Source: Thermoplasmatota archaeon (GTDB lineage Archaea > Thermoplasmatota > Thermoplasmata > UBA10834). Taken from it: a stretch of 64,000 nt of DNA. Of this stretch, positions 44,337 to 54,527 are shown piece by piece. The notes under the pieces are model-generated. The model saw only the letters and a list, made by a program, of their open reading frames with translations. It was not told the DNA's origin and did not search any database. Within the stretch, counting starts at the first letter, position 1; each line of letters starts with the position of its first letter. The stretch spans positions 186,001-250,000 of the forward strand of contig JAHIRF010000002.1 of NCBI GenBank assembly GCA_018818785.1, in the 5' to 3' direction. The translations under genes and the position numbers were made by a program.

Positions 44337-46505
44337 TCATGAACCGCCTTTTCCGAGATTAAGTTTGCGAATTGACAGTCGCCTGAGAACCAAGACGAGG
44401 GGGATGAGGGCAAGCGGCAGGACCCAGGTCGGAGGTCGTGCGCAAGGTGTCGTGATCGTGACTGCAAGGTCGTCCCCTGATCCGGGAACGCGCACGATCA
44501 TCGTATCGCTGGCGTCATTACCCCAGGTATCCTCAACATGGACCGTCACAAGATGCTCCCCCGGCGCCGTGACTGCAAAATCTGTGCGCGGGCCATACGA
44601 ATCGGCCGATCCGTCCCCATTAAGATCCCACCATATCAGGACGATCGCCCTGTCATCACTTGATTCGCTGGCGTCCAGGGTCACAACATCGCCCTCCCTA
44701 GCATCGATATCCGCACCAGCGATGGCGATCGGAGGGATCTCATCAGGAAACCAATCCATGTCAAAGGCATCTGCGAAATAACTTGCCATCTCCTCGCTGT
44801 CCACGATTGCGGCGAGTTCCCGGTTCCGGGCGAATGACGAATAGACCCAGTTGTTGCTCGAGATGACAGCCGTTCGGTCGTCCAAGATGAGACCTTTGTT
44901 GTGTAGGATGGTGATCGGGCTTCGTTCATCCATAAGAAGGAACGAACCGTCCAGATCCTCAGATACGGCGATGCAGGAGAGGCCGGCGACTGTAGCATTG
45001 TTACGATCCAGGTTGAACCAGGACGAATCCAGTATGCCCCTGGATTGTCCGCCATTTCTCAAAGCATCGATTATGGCCGTCAGCAGCGGGTTCGTTGTCG
45101 CCTCGCTTGACCATCTGGTGTTCCAGCAGATGTCCGACTGGAACTGTTCGAACATGATACGACGAGACGATTCGAGCAAAGGTACTAGGAACGGACTCTG
45201 AATTGACGCATCCGGCGAGACGTGGAGTCGGACGGTGCACGCTTGTGTCGAACGATATGGCCTGAGGGCGCCCGAGAGGTATACGGGTCTGGGCGGCTCG
45301 AATGCTCCTGCATCACTATCGAACCATCCGGTGGTGGTCCAAGCAATCACATCGTCCCGGGATCGCCTAGCATCGTCATCGAACACATGTGCCAGGCATC
45401 CAGCTAACAGCTCACTCTCGATCCAGACGCCCCATCCCCTATTCCCATGAACTGGGTCTTCAGGAATACCGTCTGGGACGAAGTTCTCGGACATGACCAA
45501 GATGCTCACTTCGTCGATCACCATATATTTTGGATGCAACGGGCCGATATGCCTGACTATGTCGTCGTCCAGGTTGCCATAAATGCCCAGGACCGAGCAA
45601 CCCGAGGTGGAAAGGAACGAAAGGCAGTCGATCTCTTCATCACAAATGCCTCCGGCAGGATTCAGGTCCACGAGTACCCTGACATCCACGCCGGACTTGC
45701 TGATACAGGCTAGAGCTTCGCAGAATGGAGCAGAATACAACTCATATGCACATACTCGGATAGTAGTCTTTGCTGATTGGACCGCTTCGAGGACGACCTC
45801 GAGGGAGCAATCAGGGCTGGCGAATGCCGTGATCCCCCCTGCCGGGATCATATCCGAAATAGAGTTGTGCTCGGTGTAGCCATACCTGTATTCCCTGAAA
45901 GACATCCAATCGGTGGAAACGTCAGAATCGACAGGGATGCCACCCATCAACACTCGCTTAGCGATCTCGCCTTGCCTAAGGGCAGGCATCGGACTCCCGA
46001 ACCAGCCTTCTGGAATCCCAGAATCTCCATAGCACACGGAATCAACGACTCCACCTTCGGGTGACCGTAGGACGAGGGAGTCGCCGATGTCCGCTAACCT
46101 GAACGAACCTGAGACGGTGACCAGATCATTCGTATTCCATCCTTGCACGGTAATCTCAGGAGGGACTCCAAATGCGTCGAAGTATGAATCATAGTTGGAT
46201 GATATGTGGACTTCATCGCCTGCGAGGATATGAACGAGCGTTGTGAAAAGCAACACGCCCTCACCGTCGGAGAGGGTCCAACACGATAGTATGACATCCT
46301 CCGAACCACGGTTCCATAGCACGATGTACTCATCATAATTGACACCGCATGGATAGAACTCCGAGATGATCACTGGGGGCCCATCGACGGAGAGCGATGA
46401 ATGGATGCTCACGGCACTCAGAGGAGATGGATGCGGAAGAATCATTCCCGGTACAAGGAGCAGTAGCAAGGCCAGTGATACCACAACTGGAAAGTCCCTC
46501 CGCAT
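44337..46505 (-). CDS. Exported phospholipase D-like protein with lamin-tail and PKD-like domains
   Basis: 722 residues from the ATG at 46505. Residues 1-30 form a signal peptide. A lamin-tail-like beta domain follows (ISEFYPCGVNYDEYIVLWNRGSEDVILSCWTLSDG). Two HKD motifs are visible: HPKYMVID and HNKGLILDD, so a full PLD pair. Near the C-terminus DARE GDVVTLDASESSDDRAIVLIWWDLNGDG is a PKD-type repeat. The last ~30 residues form a membrane anchor with a basic tail. The enzyme should act outside the cell, anchored to the membrane; substrate (lipid or DNA) unknown. It starts 55 bp downstream of tpiA. Confidence 0.82.
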   Translation of the reverse strand: MRRDFPVVVSLALLLLLVPGMILPHPSPLSAVSIHSSLSVDGPPVIISEFYPCGVNYDEYIVLWNRGSEDVILSCWTLSDGEGVLLFTTLVHILAGDEVHISSNYDSYFDAFGVPPEITVQGWNTNDLVTVSGSFRLADIGDSLVLRSPEGGVVDSVCYGDSGIPEGWFGSPMPALRQGEIAKRVLMGGIPVDSDVSTDWMSFREYRYGYTEHNSISDMIPAGGITAFASPDCSLEVVLEAVQSAKTTIRVCAYELYSAPFCEALACISKSGVDVRVLVDLNPAGGICDEEIDCLSFLSTSGCSVLGIYGNLDDDIVRHIGPLHPKYMVIDEVSILVMSENFVPDGIPEDPVHGNRGWGVWIESELLAGCLAHVFDDDARRSRDDVIAWTTTGWFDSDAGAFEPPRPVYLSGALRPYRSTQACTVRLHVSPDASIQSPFLVPLLESSRRIMFEQFQSDICWNTRWSSEATTNPLLTAIIDALRNGGQSRGILDSSWFNLDRNNATVAGLSCIAVSEDLDGSFLLMDERSPITILHNKGLILDDRTAVISSNNWVYSSFARNRELAAIVDSEEMASYFADAFDMDWFPDEIPPIAIAGADIDAREGDVVTLDASESSDDRAIVLIWWDLNGDGSADSYGPRTDFAVTAPGEHLVTVHVEDTWGNDASDTMIVRVPGSGDDLAVTITTPCARPPTWVLPLALIPLVLVLRRLSIRKLNLGKGGS

Positions 46506-46560
46506 CGAAGGGGCTAGGGAATCCTCTAAGCATAATGAGGAATGACTACAGGTATGCTTC

Positions 46561-47241
46561 CTATCCGTCGAGGCCCGATACCAGATCGAGTAGGACGGCC
46601 ATCTTGTCCTTCGCCTTGACGACCCCGCTCGCCAGAAGTACACCCTCGGCTCCCAGCTCTATCGCCTTTCGAACATCCACACCATTCTTCACACCAGCAC
46701 CACAGAGGACAGAGACCTCATCGCTCACGGATCGGATGGTCGTCACGGTGTCGCTCACGATCTTCGGGTTGGCCGTCGTGACTGAGATGTCACCTCCGAT
46801 CAATTCAGGTGGTTCGATTGCGACATAATCTGGACCCATGGCGGCACATGCTCGGCTCACGCCGGTGTTGTTCGTGCAGACGATTGTGGAAAGACTGAGC
46901 TGGTGGGCTCGCTCAATGAGGTCGTGTATCTCGGCCACCTTGATCCTGTGCTCTGAGTGGTTGAGCAACGTGCCCCGAGCGCCCGATGCCTTGACATTCT
47001 CAAGGGTCACATATCCCGTGGTGCCTCCAGGCATCACATCGTCCACGTGTTGGGCGAAGACGGGAATGTCAACGATCGATGCAATCCGCGAGATATCGGG
47101 CATGGGTGGCGCAACGACTATCGACGCGCCAGTCTCCTTGGCCACGTCATCGCAAATCTTAGCCAGCGATACAGCCTCGTCTCCGCTCGCTTCGACGTAG
47201 GTTTTGAAGTTCACGGCTATGATGAGACGTCTAGATGACAA
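46561..47241 (-). CDS. tpiA: Triosephosphate isomerase
   Basis: 226 residues, the short archaeal form. Active site: N11 and K13 in AVNFKTY, H95 in LLNHSEHR, and E143 in AIEPPELIGG. CGAGVKNGVDV and EGVLLASGVVKA form the phosphate site. It begins 12 bp after the fbp stop on the same strand, so fbp-tpiA is a gluconeogenic unit. Confidence 0.96.
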   Translation of the reverse strand: MSSRRLIIAVNFKTYVEASGDEAVSLAKICDDVAKETGASIVVAPPMPDISRIASIVDIPVFAQHVDDVMPGGTTGYVTLENVKASGARGTLLNHSEHRIKVAEIHDLIERAHQLSLSTIVCTNNTGVSRACAAMGPDYVAIEPPELIGGDISVTTANPKIVSDTVTTIRSVSDEVSVLCGAGVKNGVDVRKAIELGAEGVLLASGVVKAKDKMAVLLDLVSGLDG

Positions 47242-47253
47242 GCAAATACCTCA

Positions 47254-48387
47254 TTAGAGGGGCTCCATCCGAGACTCTATCTTCTTCAGCACATCGGGTC
47301 GTGTCGTGTACTCGAGCTCCTCAGGCGAGACTATTCCAGGCATGAACGGACCGTGGCCGCGCATATAGATGGATATCTCCATCGCCTTGTTACGGACGGG
47401 GTCCCACTCCTTGCCCGCGAAGTAATCGAGAGGCTTGTGATTGCCGGGAGGAGAGTTCGGCGGCTCTATCCCCTGGATCTTGCCGTTGGATATCTGGAGG
47501 CCGAGCGAGCATACCCTTGGAGGGCCGTCATGGTAGGTGGGGTCGGACTCATCTACAGCGCAGGGGTACCATGCACCGTAGTGTGAACCCCTCATCCAAC
47601 CGGATACCAGCTGCGGGAAGGCGAATGGCTGCAGCGCCTCTCCAACCGCAGGAAGCCCGGATTGGCATCGGACCATCATGACGGGATCGTCCTTGCCGAC
47701 ATACTTTCCAGCGGATATGTTCAGCTTCTCCGTCGAGACGACGGCAGCTATGCCGATGTCCCTGTGGAGGACGCGTTTGACTGCGAATCGGGTCGTGTCA
47801 CCTATCAGGGCGAGGATGTCGTACATCTCAGCGGGAGAACTCATGATGACCTTCTTATGGTCAATCACATCGACCACCTCTATGTCGTAGCCGAGGTGCG
47901 CTCTCGGGTCGATCACCAATCCCGTCGTGGTGAACGGGTCCATGAATATCTTCGCAATAGGTAGAGAGTATGCAGCTGGCCCGCACTTGTCCGCCATGAA
48001 TATGAGCATGGGCTCCGTCGGCCTTTCGACGAACTCCATCTCGGCGGCTCCGGGACCCTGGCCCCTGACGTTGCCGGAGAACGCATCGGACAGCAGGTCC
48101 TGGCCTGCTGCGTACAGATGCATCTTCTTCGCCTCCTGGGCCGCGTCCATGAATGCATTCCAGGCAATCTCGTGAACGCCCTTGTGGTTCTCCCCGTTCC
48201 TGTGGGTCATGAGGAGTTCCATATCATCGCCGCACCTTGTGACATAGTAATCCAACAGGAGGCCGTCCTTGACGCCCTTGGACATCGCGAGCGAAGCGAC
48301 TTCCATCATCTTCGGGTGGGGTCTCGAGTGTCCAGCTATCGATCCAACATCGGCCTTGATAAGCGAAACCGTGATCTTCTCGGACAT
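47254..48387 (-). CDS. fbp: Fructose-1,6-bisphosphate aldolase/phosphatase (bifunctional, class V)
   Basis: Makes fructose 6-phosphate from triose phosphates in one enzyme, the hallmark of archaeal gluconeogenesis. 377 residues from the ATG at 48387. MSEKITVSLIKADVGSIAGHSRPHPKM contains the metal-binding Asp/His start. YYVTRCGDDMELLMTHR, GPGAAEMEFVERP, MDPFTTTGLVIDP and MRGHGPFMPG are family landmarks. A good promoter lies at 48449-48462. Confidence 0.96.
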   Translation of the reverse strand: MSEKITVSLIKADVGSIAGHSRPHPKMMEVASLAMSKGVKDGLLLDYYVTRCGDDMELLMTHRNGENHKGVHEIAWNAFMDAAQEAKKMHLYAAGQDLLSDAFSGNVRGQGPGAAEMEFVERPTEPMLIFMADKCGPAAYSLPIAKIFMDPFTTTGLVIDPRAHLGYDIEVVDVIDHKKVIMSSPAEMYDILALIGDTTRFAVKRVLHRDIGIAAVVSTEKLNISAGKYVGKDDPVMMVRCQSGLPAVGEALQPFAFPQLVSGWMRGSHYGAWYPCAVDESDPTYHDGPPRVCSLGLQISNGKIQGIEPPNSPPGNHKPLDYFAGKEWDPVRNKAMEISIYMRGHGPFMPGIVSPEELEYTTRPDVLKKIESRMEPL

Positions 48388-48448
48388 ATCTTCTTCCTCC
48401 GCACACAAATTCTGCTATTTAGCACAGATTCGGCCGATAAGAAGCTTG

Positions 48449-48462
48449 ACATATATTAACCG
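48449..48462 (-). promoter_or_regulatory. fbp-tpiA promoter
   Basis: On the minus strand ggaaacggttaatatatg combines an A-rich BRE-like stretch with a TATA box. It lies about 60-75 bp before the fbp ATG. Confidence 0.55.
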
Positions 48463-48640
48463 TTTCCAAGCATCACTCAGTTAAGAACCACATATGATGA
48501 TTGCCGATTGGAGTCACCTCACCCAGCCAGTATCAGATTCCAAAGAGTATTGATTAATATCAAATAGCGCATACTAGGAGTGACGATTCTATCGTCATGA
48601 GGTCGGTTCGAGAGCGACGGCGAACTGGAGGGAGACGTTC

Positions 48641-50626
48641 TTGCCTGAAAGCAGTCTTTCACGTATACTGAAAGCGAGGAGGAATGACATGCTGGACCGA
48701 TGGGTAGATGCGATCAAGCTCTCGACCCCAAAATATGCTGATTCACCCGATGAGTTCCTCCATGAATCCGCTGAGAACTGGATCGATGGCGTTTATCACG
48801 CGGTCGCAGAAAGCGATTATTCGCATCTTATGGAATACTGTCTGCGTATCGCTTCCACAAGGACCTCGGAAGGATTCAGGTTCAGCGAGGTAATGAAGGC
48901 AATCTCTTTGGCCACCGAGATGGTCGTCGATATGCTATTGGAAGAGAATAAGGACAATATCAGCGAGCCGATGAGTCAGGACATAAAAAAGATCATCAAG
49001 GTGATGAACTGGGTGACCATGAGCTTTGGCGAGACATTCGAAGATATCAGACAGAAGGAATTCTCGACGGGAACCCTCATCGGTTTGGTCTCGGCCCAGG
49101 AAGCCGTCGATGAAACCGCACTGACGAGCAAGCTGCTAGAGATATGCCAGAGCATATCCGGGTGCACGCATGGAATTGTCATGATGATCGATTCCGATGG
49201 AGTTTTGGTGGAGATTCCGGGAAGCGACGAGTTCTCGAGGAAAGTCATGACCAAGATAGGCACCCAGGTTATCCGAGACATCGCGGCCGTAGCGAGGCAT
49301 GATAGATTCGAGGAATTGGTGGATAATCAGGTGGCTGCAAATACCCCATCCATCCGGTGTGCAGCAGGTATACCTATCATGACTAGGGGGAAGATACTCG
49401 GTGCATTGGTACTGGGAGTATGCTCAGATAGAGGCATATCCACGCATGAGATCGACCTGCTGCAGGCGGTGGCATCCCAGATAGGGCTCGCATATGATAA
49501 TTCGCGCATGATGAGACAGCTCACCCGCAAAGCCGCGTATCTCAAGAGCGAGCATGACGAAGTGCTCACGATACTGAATGAACTCGGCGCAATCGTATAC
49601 GTCGCCGACATGGACACCTACGAGGTGCTTGCGGCGAACAAGCAGATGAAAGAAATCTATGGGCACGACATGGTCGGGAGGATTTGCTACAAGACGATGC
49701 AGGAAGGGATGGACGGCCCATGCCCGTTCTGCACGAACAAGCACCTGCTGAAGGATGGGCATCCAACCGGTTCATATGTATGGGATTTTCAGAACACCAC
49801 CACGGGACGTAAATACCGTCTATCGGACAGGGCGATCGAATGGCCCGATGGTCGGCTCGTGAGGATCGAGATCGGGCTTGATATAACGGATTTCGAGGAA
49901 GCCAAGGAGAGGTTGGATGAGATAAGGACCATGCTGCAGCTCTACAATGATCTCCTAGTCCATGACATAAGCAATCACACCAGCATTGTAAAAGGCATCA
50001 TGGAACTGATATGCGATGAAAAGATGTCTCAGGAACGGAAAGGAGAGATGACAAAGACCGCTATGGAACAGATGAACAAGATAGACAGGCTCGTCAGCAG
50101 GACCGCAACGCTCGCCAAGACGAAGGCTACGGGCAGGGAGAATATGGCCAAAGTGGACCTTGCCCACATACTGGACACAACCATCTCAGACACGGTTGCT
50201 ATGGCAGACCAGATGGGTGTGAAGATAATACGAGATCACTCAGGTGGACCGTTCATCATAGAAGCAGGGGAGTTCGTCGATGAGATATTCATCAACCTGC
50301 TCGTCAACGCCATCAAGTATGGGAATGGCAAACCCGTGAAGGTCAAGATCGCGGAATCGACCATTGATGAGAAGACGCCGTCTTGGAAGGTGTGCGTGAT
50401 CGACGAGGGGGCAGGAGTGCATCCGGACAAGAAGGCGCTCCTATTCAAGAGGTATGAGCGACTCACGACCGTGAGCCAACTGAAAGGATTGGGTCTGGGT
50501 CTGACCATCGTACGGACTTTGACCGAGACTTATGGTGGGAGGGTCGCAGTGGAGGACCGGGTTCCGGGAGATTATACGAAGGGCACGATATTCTCGATCG
50601 AGTTCCCCAAAGCGAACGATACATGA
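48641..50626 (+). CDS. Soluble sensor histidine kinase with GAF and PAS domains
   Basis: 661 residues from TTG with GGAGGGAG just upstream. There are no membrane helices. An all-helical N-terminal sensor region (about 1-135) precedes a GAF domain (about 145-290), a PAS domain (about 310-425) and the kinase core. The PAS domain contains GPCPFCTNKHLL, a CxxC that might bind a metal or cluster or respond to redox. The phospho-acceptor region reads LLVHDISNHTSIVKGIMEL. The ATPase core has NLLVNAIKYG (N box), DEGAGVHP (G1) and GLGLGLTIV (G2). No receiver gene is adjacent; the orphan receiver at 20985-21341 is a possible partner. Confidence 0.88.
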   Translation: MPESSLSRILKARRNDMLDRWVDAIKLSTPKYADSPDEFLHESAENWIDGVYHAVAESDYSHLMEYCLRIASTRTSEGFRFSEVMKAISLATEMVVDMLLEENKDNISEPMSQDIKKIIKVMNWVTMSFGETFEDIRQKEFSTGTLIGLVSAQEAVDETALTSKLLEICQSISGCTHGIVMMIDSDGVLVEIPGSDEFSRKVMTKIGTQVIRDIAAVARHDRFEELVDNQVAANTPSIRCAAGIPIMTRGKILGALVLGVCSDRGISTHEIDLLQAVASQIGLAYDNSRMMRQLTRKAAYLKSEHDEVLTILNELGAIVYVADMDTYEVLAANKQMKEIYGHDMVGRICYKTMQEGMDGPCPFCTNKHLLKDGHPTGSYVWDFQNTTTGRKYRLSDRAIEWPDGRLVRIEIGLDITDFEEAKERLDEIRTMLQLYNDLLVHDISNHTSIVKGIMELICDEKMSQERKGEMTKTAMEQMNKIDRLVSRTATLAKTKATGRENMAKVDLAHILDTTISDTVAMADQMGVKIIRDHSGGPFIIEAGEFVDEIFINLLVNAIKYGNGKPVKVKIAESTIDEKTPSWKVCVIDEGAGVHPDKKALLFKRYERLTTVSQLKGLGLGLTIVRTLTETYGGRVAVEDRVPGDYTKGTIFSIEFPKANDT

Positions 50627-50736
50627 ACCTCAGGAGCGCGAAGGCACCAGCCGCTTATGAGACTGTATCGAAGGAAAGGGTCGACTAGAAAGACTTAAAC
50701 TGACATAGTCCGCTATTCGTCGACAGTGAGTCGCTG

Positions 50737-52143
50737 ATGGGAACCGTTGAGGACCTGAGACCTATTTTCTCGCCAAAGTCGATCGCAGTCGTAGGTGCCT
50801 CAAGAAGCCCTATGAAGATCGGTTATGAGATTCTGCAGAACATACTTGTCCATGGATACCGAGGCAAGGTCTACCCAATCAACCCGGAGACCCCTGAGAT
50901 AATGGGACTGAAGACGCAGCCCAGTGTCCTTGCGGTCAAGGAAGACATAGACCTCGTGATAGTGGCAGTCCCTGCGGAGTTCGTGCCCAAGGTCATGATG
51001 GAATGCGCCAGGAAGAAAGTCAAGGGCGTGGTCGTCATATCCTCAGGGTTCGGAGAGACCGGTGAGAGAGGAAGGCAGCTCGAAGCAGAGATACTGGACA
51101 TCGCCCGCAAGGGTGGCATACGGTTAGTCGGACCCAACACGCTCGGATACAAGGACCCGATCGACAACCTCGATGCCGCGTTCGTTTTCGGCATGCCCCA
51201 GAAGGGCGAGATCGCCCTAATAAGTCAGAGCGGCGCGCTCTGCGTCGGCATGATCTATTACGCAAACGGCGAGCATATCGGCCTTTCGAGAGTGATCAGT
51301 GTTGGCAACAAGGCCGATATCGACGATGCGGACCTGATAGATTATCTGGATGCCGACCCAGCGACCAGAGTCATCGCCATGTACATAGAGGGTATCAAGG
51401 ACGGCAAGAAGTTCCTCGATTCAGCCAGAAGGTGCAGCAAACCGATAGTGGCGATTAAGGCTGGAAGGACCGCTGCAGGCTCTGCGGCAGCGTCGACGCA
51501 CACTGGCTCCCTGAGCGGGTCCGACGCAGTCTACGATTCCGCGTTCAGGCAAGTGCATATTCAAAGAGCATACGACGTCGATGAGCTCTTCGACCTCGCA
51601 AGGGCGCTGGCATACCAGCCCGCGATACACGGGAATCGCGTCGGTATCATATCCAACGGAGGAGGGGCGGGAATAATGATAGCCGATTGGTGCGAATCTC
51701 TCGGACTCAGGGTCCCCAACATCTCGAAGAAGACGGCTGAGGCCCTCCGGCCCCACCTGCCATCAATATCCACCGCGAGGAACCCGGTCGACGTCACCGG
51801 AGACGCGAGATTCCACAGATATCACGCCACGGGCGCGATAATGCTGAACGACCCGAATGTGGATGCACTCATCATGACATGCGTCCACGCGGGCATAGCA
51901 AGGCCTAGGGAGTATGTCGGAGCGGTCATCAAGTTGGTCGAGGAGAAGAGGAATCTGAAGAAGCCGATCATTGCATGCTGGGTAGGCGGGCCCGAGATAA
52001 ACGAGGTCGTCCAGGACCTGCGTGTCAAGAACATACCGGTGTACCCATCGGCCATGCGCGCCGCGAAGGCCGTCAGATGCCTCTACGACGAGGGGAAGCG
52101 GCTGGAACTGATCGATAAGAAGCCCGCCAAGAACTCAGGATAA
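50737..52143 (+). CDS. acdA: ADP-forming acetyl-CoA synthetase alpha subunit
   Basis: Converts acyl-CoA, ADP and phosphate to acid, ATP and CoA with the beta subunit. 468 residues. An N-terminal CoA-binding Rossmann domain (PKSIAVVGASRSPMKIGYEI) is followed by two ligase-CoA domains. ASTHTGSLSGSDAVYDSAF contains the phosphorylated His near residue 255. GIISNGGGAGIMIADWC and MTCVHAGIARP follow. The beta subunit is not adjacent; it lies at 61074, after korDABC. A TATA-like acttaaact occurs about 45 bp upstream. Confidence 0.93.
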   Translation: MGTVEDLRPIFSPKSIAVVGASRSPMKIGYEILQNILVHGYRGKVYPINPETPEIMGLKTQPSVLAVKEDIDLVIVAVPAEFVPKVMMECARKKVKGVVVISSGFGETGERGRQLEAEILDIARKGGIRLVGPNTLGYKDPIDNLDAAFVFGMPQKGEIALISQSGALCVGMIYYANGEHIGLSRVISVGNKADIDDADLIDYLDADPATRVIAMYIEGIKDGKKFLDSARRCSKPIVAIKAGRTAAGSAAASTHTGSLSGSDAVYDSAFRQVHIQRAYDVDELFDLARALAYQPAIHGNRVGIISNGGGAGIMIADWCESLGLRVPNISKKTAEALRPHLPSISTARNPVDVTGDARFHRYHATGAIMLNDPNVDALIMTCVHAGIARPREYVGAVIKLVEEKRNLKKPIIACWVGGPEINEVVQDLRVKNIPVYPSAMRAAKAVRCLYDEGKRLELIDKKPAKNSG

Positions 52144-52237
52144 ATGATGCAGCGCCACCACCACGCGAAATGCGCTTTCTTGGAATATGAGCCACAAAGG
52201 CATCTCATGAATCAATAGTCTAAAATGGGGGCTCGCC

Positions 52238-53164
52238 ATGCCGGGAGTAATGGCGTCATCCAGGCCGAAGCAGTGGATCATATCTGGTTCTGCGATATCT
52301 GCCGTCGCACTGTGGGGGCTTGCTTTCCCGCTGACACAGGACGCGCTCACCAGCTTCTCCCCCATAATACTCGGATTCCTCAGGTTCGCGATCGCATCCG
52401 CCATATTCGGACTCTTCATGCTCCTCACCTACAGCCTATCGGAGATACGAGACACCATCATGAAGGAGCGTTGGTCCCTCCTGTTATTGGGGGCGCTGTA
52501 TGTGACGATACCGAACATCACGCAGAACTATGGCCTCGTGCACGGCACCTCGTCCGTTGCTTCAGTCATACAGTCCTCAGGCCCAGTCATGACATTGCTG
52601 TTCGCGGTCCTTCTGCTGAGGGAGCGGATGACATCGATGAAGGTGATCGGCAGCGCTGTGGCCATGGCAGGCACCGTCCTTCTGGTCGCACATGGCAACA
52701 TATCCCTCGAGGACGAGAGTTTCGTTAGCAATTTGCTCATATTCATTTCCGCAACATCATACGGCCTTGCATGGGTTTCCGCGAAGAAGATGATGAACAG
52801 CAGCCCACCGATCCTGATCATCGGACTCGCTCTGGTCTTCGGGACAGCAATGCTCGCGCTCGCAGTGCCGTTCGAGCAGACCCCTATGACGGATTTCACT
52901 CTCTCTTCCACAGCCAACCTATTGATACTGGGGATATTCTGCGCAGGACTCTCCTCCTGGCTCTATCTCAGGTCCCTTGAGCACGAGGAGGTGTCGAGGA
53001 TGGCGTTCTTCATCTACCTGATGCCAGTATTCGCATCCGCGTTCGCATGGATCATCAGGGATGAGGGCGTTGCCATGTGGACCGCACTGTGCGCAGTGGT
53101 GATCGTTATAGGTATAATCATCGCGGAGAGAAGGCCCAGGACTATCCGCGCAAGTGGTAAATAG
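52238..53164 (+). CDS. DMT-superfamily (EamA) transporter
   Basis: 308 residues with about ten membrane helices in two EamA repeats. The first includes AVALWGLAFPLTQDALTSFSPIILGFLRF and the second SATSYGLAWVSAKKM..PPILIIGLALVFG. The conserved GLVHGTSSVASVIQSSGPVMTLLFAVLLLRERMT segment is typical. Substrate cannot be predicted. The stop lies 35 bp before the likely aspS start. Confidence 0.88.
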   Translation: MPGVMASSRPKQWIISGSAISAVALWGLAFPLTQDALTSFSPIILGFLRFAIASAIFGLFMLLTYSLSEIRDTIMKERWSLLLLGALYVTIPNITQNYGLVHGTSSVASVIQSSGPVMTLLFAVLLLRERMTSMKVIGSAVAMAGTVLLVAHGNISLEDESFVSNLLIFISATSYGLAWVSAKKMMNSSPPILIIGLALVFGTAMLALAVPFEQTPMTDFTLSSTANLLILGIFCAGLSSWLYLRSLEHEEVSRMAFFIYLMPVFASAFAWIIRDEGVAMWTALCAVVIVIGIIIAERRPRTIRASGK

Positions 53165-53198
53165 GTCCGACCCGGTTACGCGAAGAAGGTGCATCCCA

Positions 53199-54527
53199 TT
53201 GCCCTCATGGCAGCATGTAACATACTCAAGAGAGATATCTTCTGAACACTACGGCCAGCAGGTAACCGTCGGTGGATGGGTCCAGGACCTGAGAAACCTC
53301 GGAGGCATATCGTTCCTCCAGCTCAGGGACGCATACGGCGTCATCCAGGTGACCATGCTCAAGAAGAGGAACAAGGAGATCTTCGAGCAAGTAGCCTCGA
53401 TCCCGCGTGAATCCGTTGTGCTCGTCTCAGGCATCGTCAAGGAGAGCAAGGAGGCGAAGGCAGGTTACGAGATACTTCCCGACAGCGTGACCGTTGTCAA
53501 TGCTGCTGAGGCCCCTCTGCCGCTCGGCGTCGTGGACAAGGTCGGTGCGGACCTGGACACGAGACTGAACAACAGATTCCTGGACCTCAGGAAGGAGGAG
53601 ATCCGGGCAATCTTCAAGATAAAGGCGCGGACGCTGGAGGGCATAAGGAATTACCTCACGTCGCAGAACTTCACCGAAGTCAGCACGCCGAAGATCGTGG
53701 CTGCTGGAGCGGAGGGCGGCGCCACATTGTTCCCGATCAAGTACTTCGACAAGAACGCATACCTTGCCCAGAGCCCTCAACTATACAAACAGAACCTAAT
53801 GGCGTCAGGTCTCGACAAGATATTCGAGATAGCTCCAGCGTATAGGGCGGAAGCTTCCGATACCATAAGGCACATAGCGGAATTCACCTCGCTGGATGTT
53901 GAACTCGCATTCATAAAATCGTCCGATGATGTCATGGATGTCGCAGAGGGCATCGTTGTCAGCAGTCTGAAGCATGTACGCGAGAAGTGCAAGAAGGAGC
54001 TGGAGATTCTCGGAATCGATATAGAGGACCCTGCGATCCCGTTCCCGAAGGTGAAATACGACGAAGCCATCGAAATGCTCGCCTCGAACGGATTGAAGAT
54101 AGCGCATGGGGAGGACCTAGGAACTGAGGGGGAGAAGCTCCTCGGAGACATCATGATGAAGGATAGAGGGATTGAACTTTATTTCATCACAGAGTTCCCC
54201 ACATCCCTTAAGAGAAGCACTTTCTACGCAAAACGGAACGATCTCAACCCGGAGCTGACGGGATACTTCGACCTTGATTACAGAGGGCAAGAGATAGTCT
54301 CCGGCGGGCAGAGGGAGCACAGATATGACGTCCTCTCGGAACAGATGCGCGAGAACAACCTGAACCTAGACTCGTTCGAATTCTACTTGAAAGCCTTCAG
54401 ATACGGCATGCCTCCGCACGGAGGTTTCGGCTTTGGCGTTGAGCGATACGTTCAGAAGATGCTGGACCTGCCCAACATAAGAGAGACCGTTCTATATCCA
54501 AGGGACAGACTGAGGTTGACTCCTTGA
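53199..54527 (+). CDS. aspS: Aspartyl-tRNA synthetase (archaeal type)
   Basis: Class IIb synthetase, 442 residues from TTG at 53199, which follows aaggtg; the frame is open upstream to an ATG at 53154 that would overlap the transporter gene. An N-terminal OB fold contains VGGWVQDLRNLGGISFLQLRDAYGVIQV. Motif 2 is FEIAPAYRAEASDTIRHIAEFTSLDVE and motif 3 is GGFGFGVERYVQKML. The short archaeal layout without a GAD domain fits. Whether it also charges tRNA-Asn cannot be read from the sequence. Confidence 0.94.
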   Translation: MPSWQHVTYSREISSEHYGQQVTVGGWVQDLRNLGGISFLQLRDAYGVIQVTMLKKRNKEIFEQVASIPRESVVLVSGIVKESKEAKAGYEILPDSVTVVNAAEAPLPLGVVDKVGADLDTRLNNRFLDLRKEEIRAIFKIKARTLEGIRNYLTSQNFTEVSTPKIVAAGAEGGATLFPIKYFDKNAYLAQSPQLYKQNLMASGLDKIFEIAPAYRAEASDTIRHIAEFTSLDVELAFIKSSDDVMDVAEGIVVSSLKHVREKCKKELEILGIDIEDPAIPFPKVKYDEAIEMLASNGLKIAHGEDLGTEGEKLLGDIMMKDRGIELYFITEFPTSLKRSTFYAKRNDLNPELTGYFDLDYRGQEIVSGGQREHRYDVLSEQMRENNLNLDSFEFYLKAFRYGMPPHGGFGFGVERYVQKMLDLPNIRETVLYPRDRLRLTP

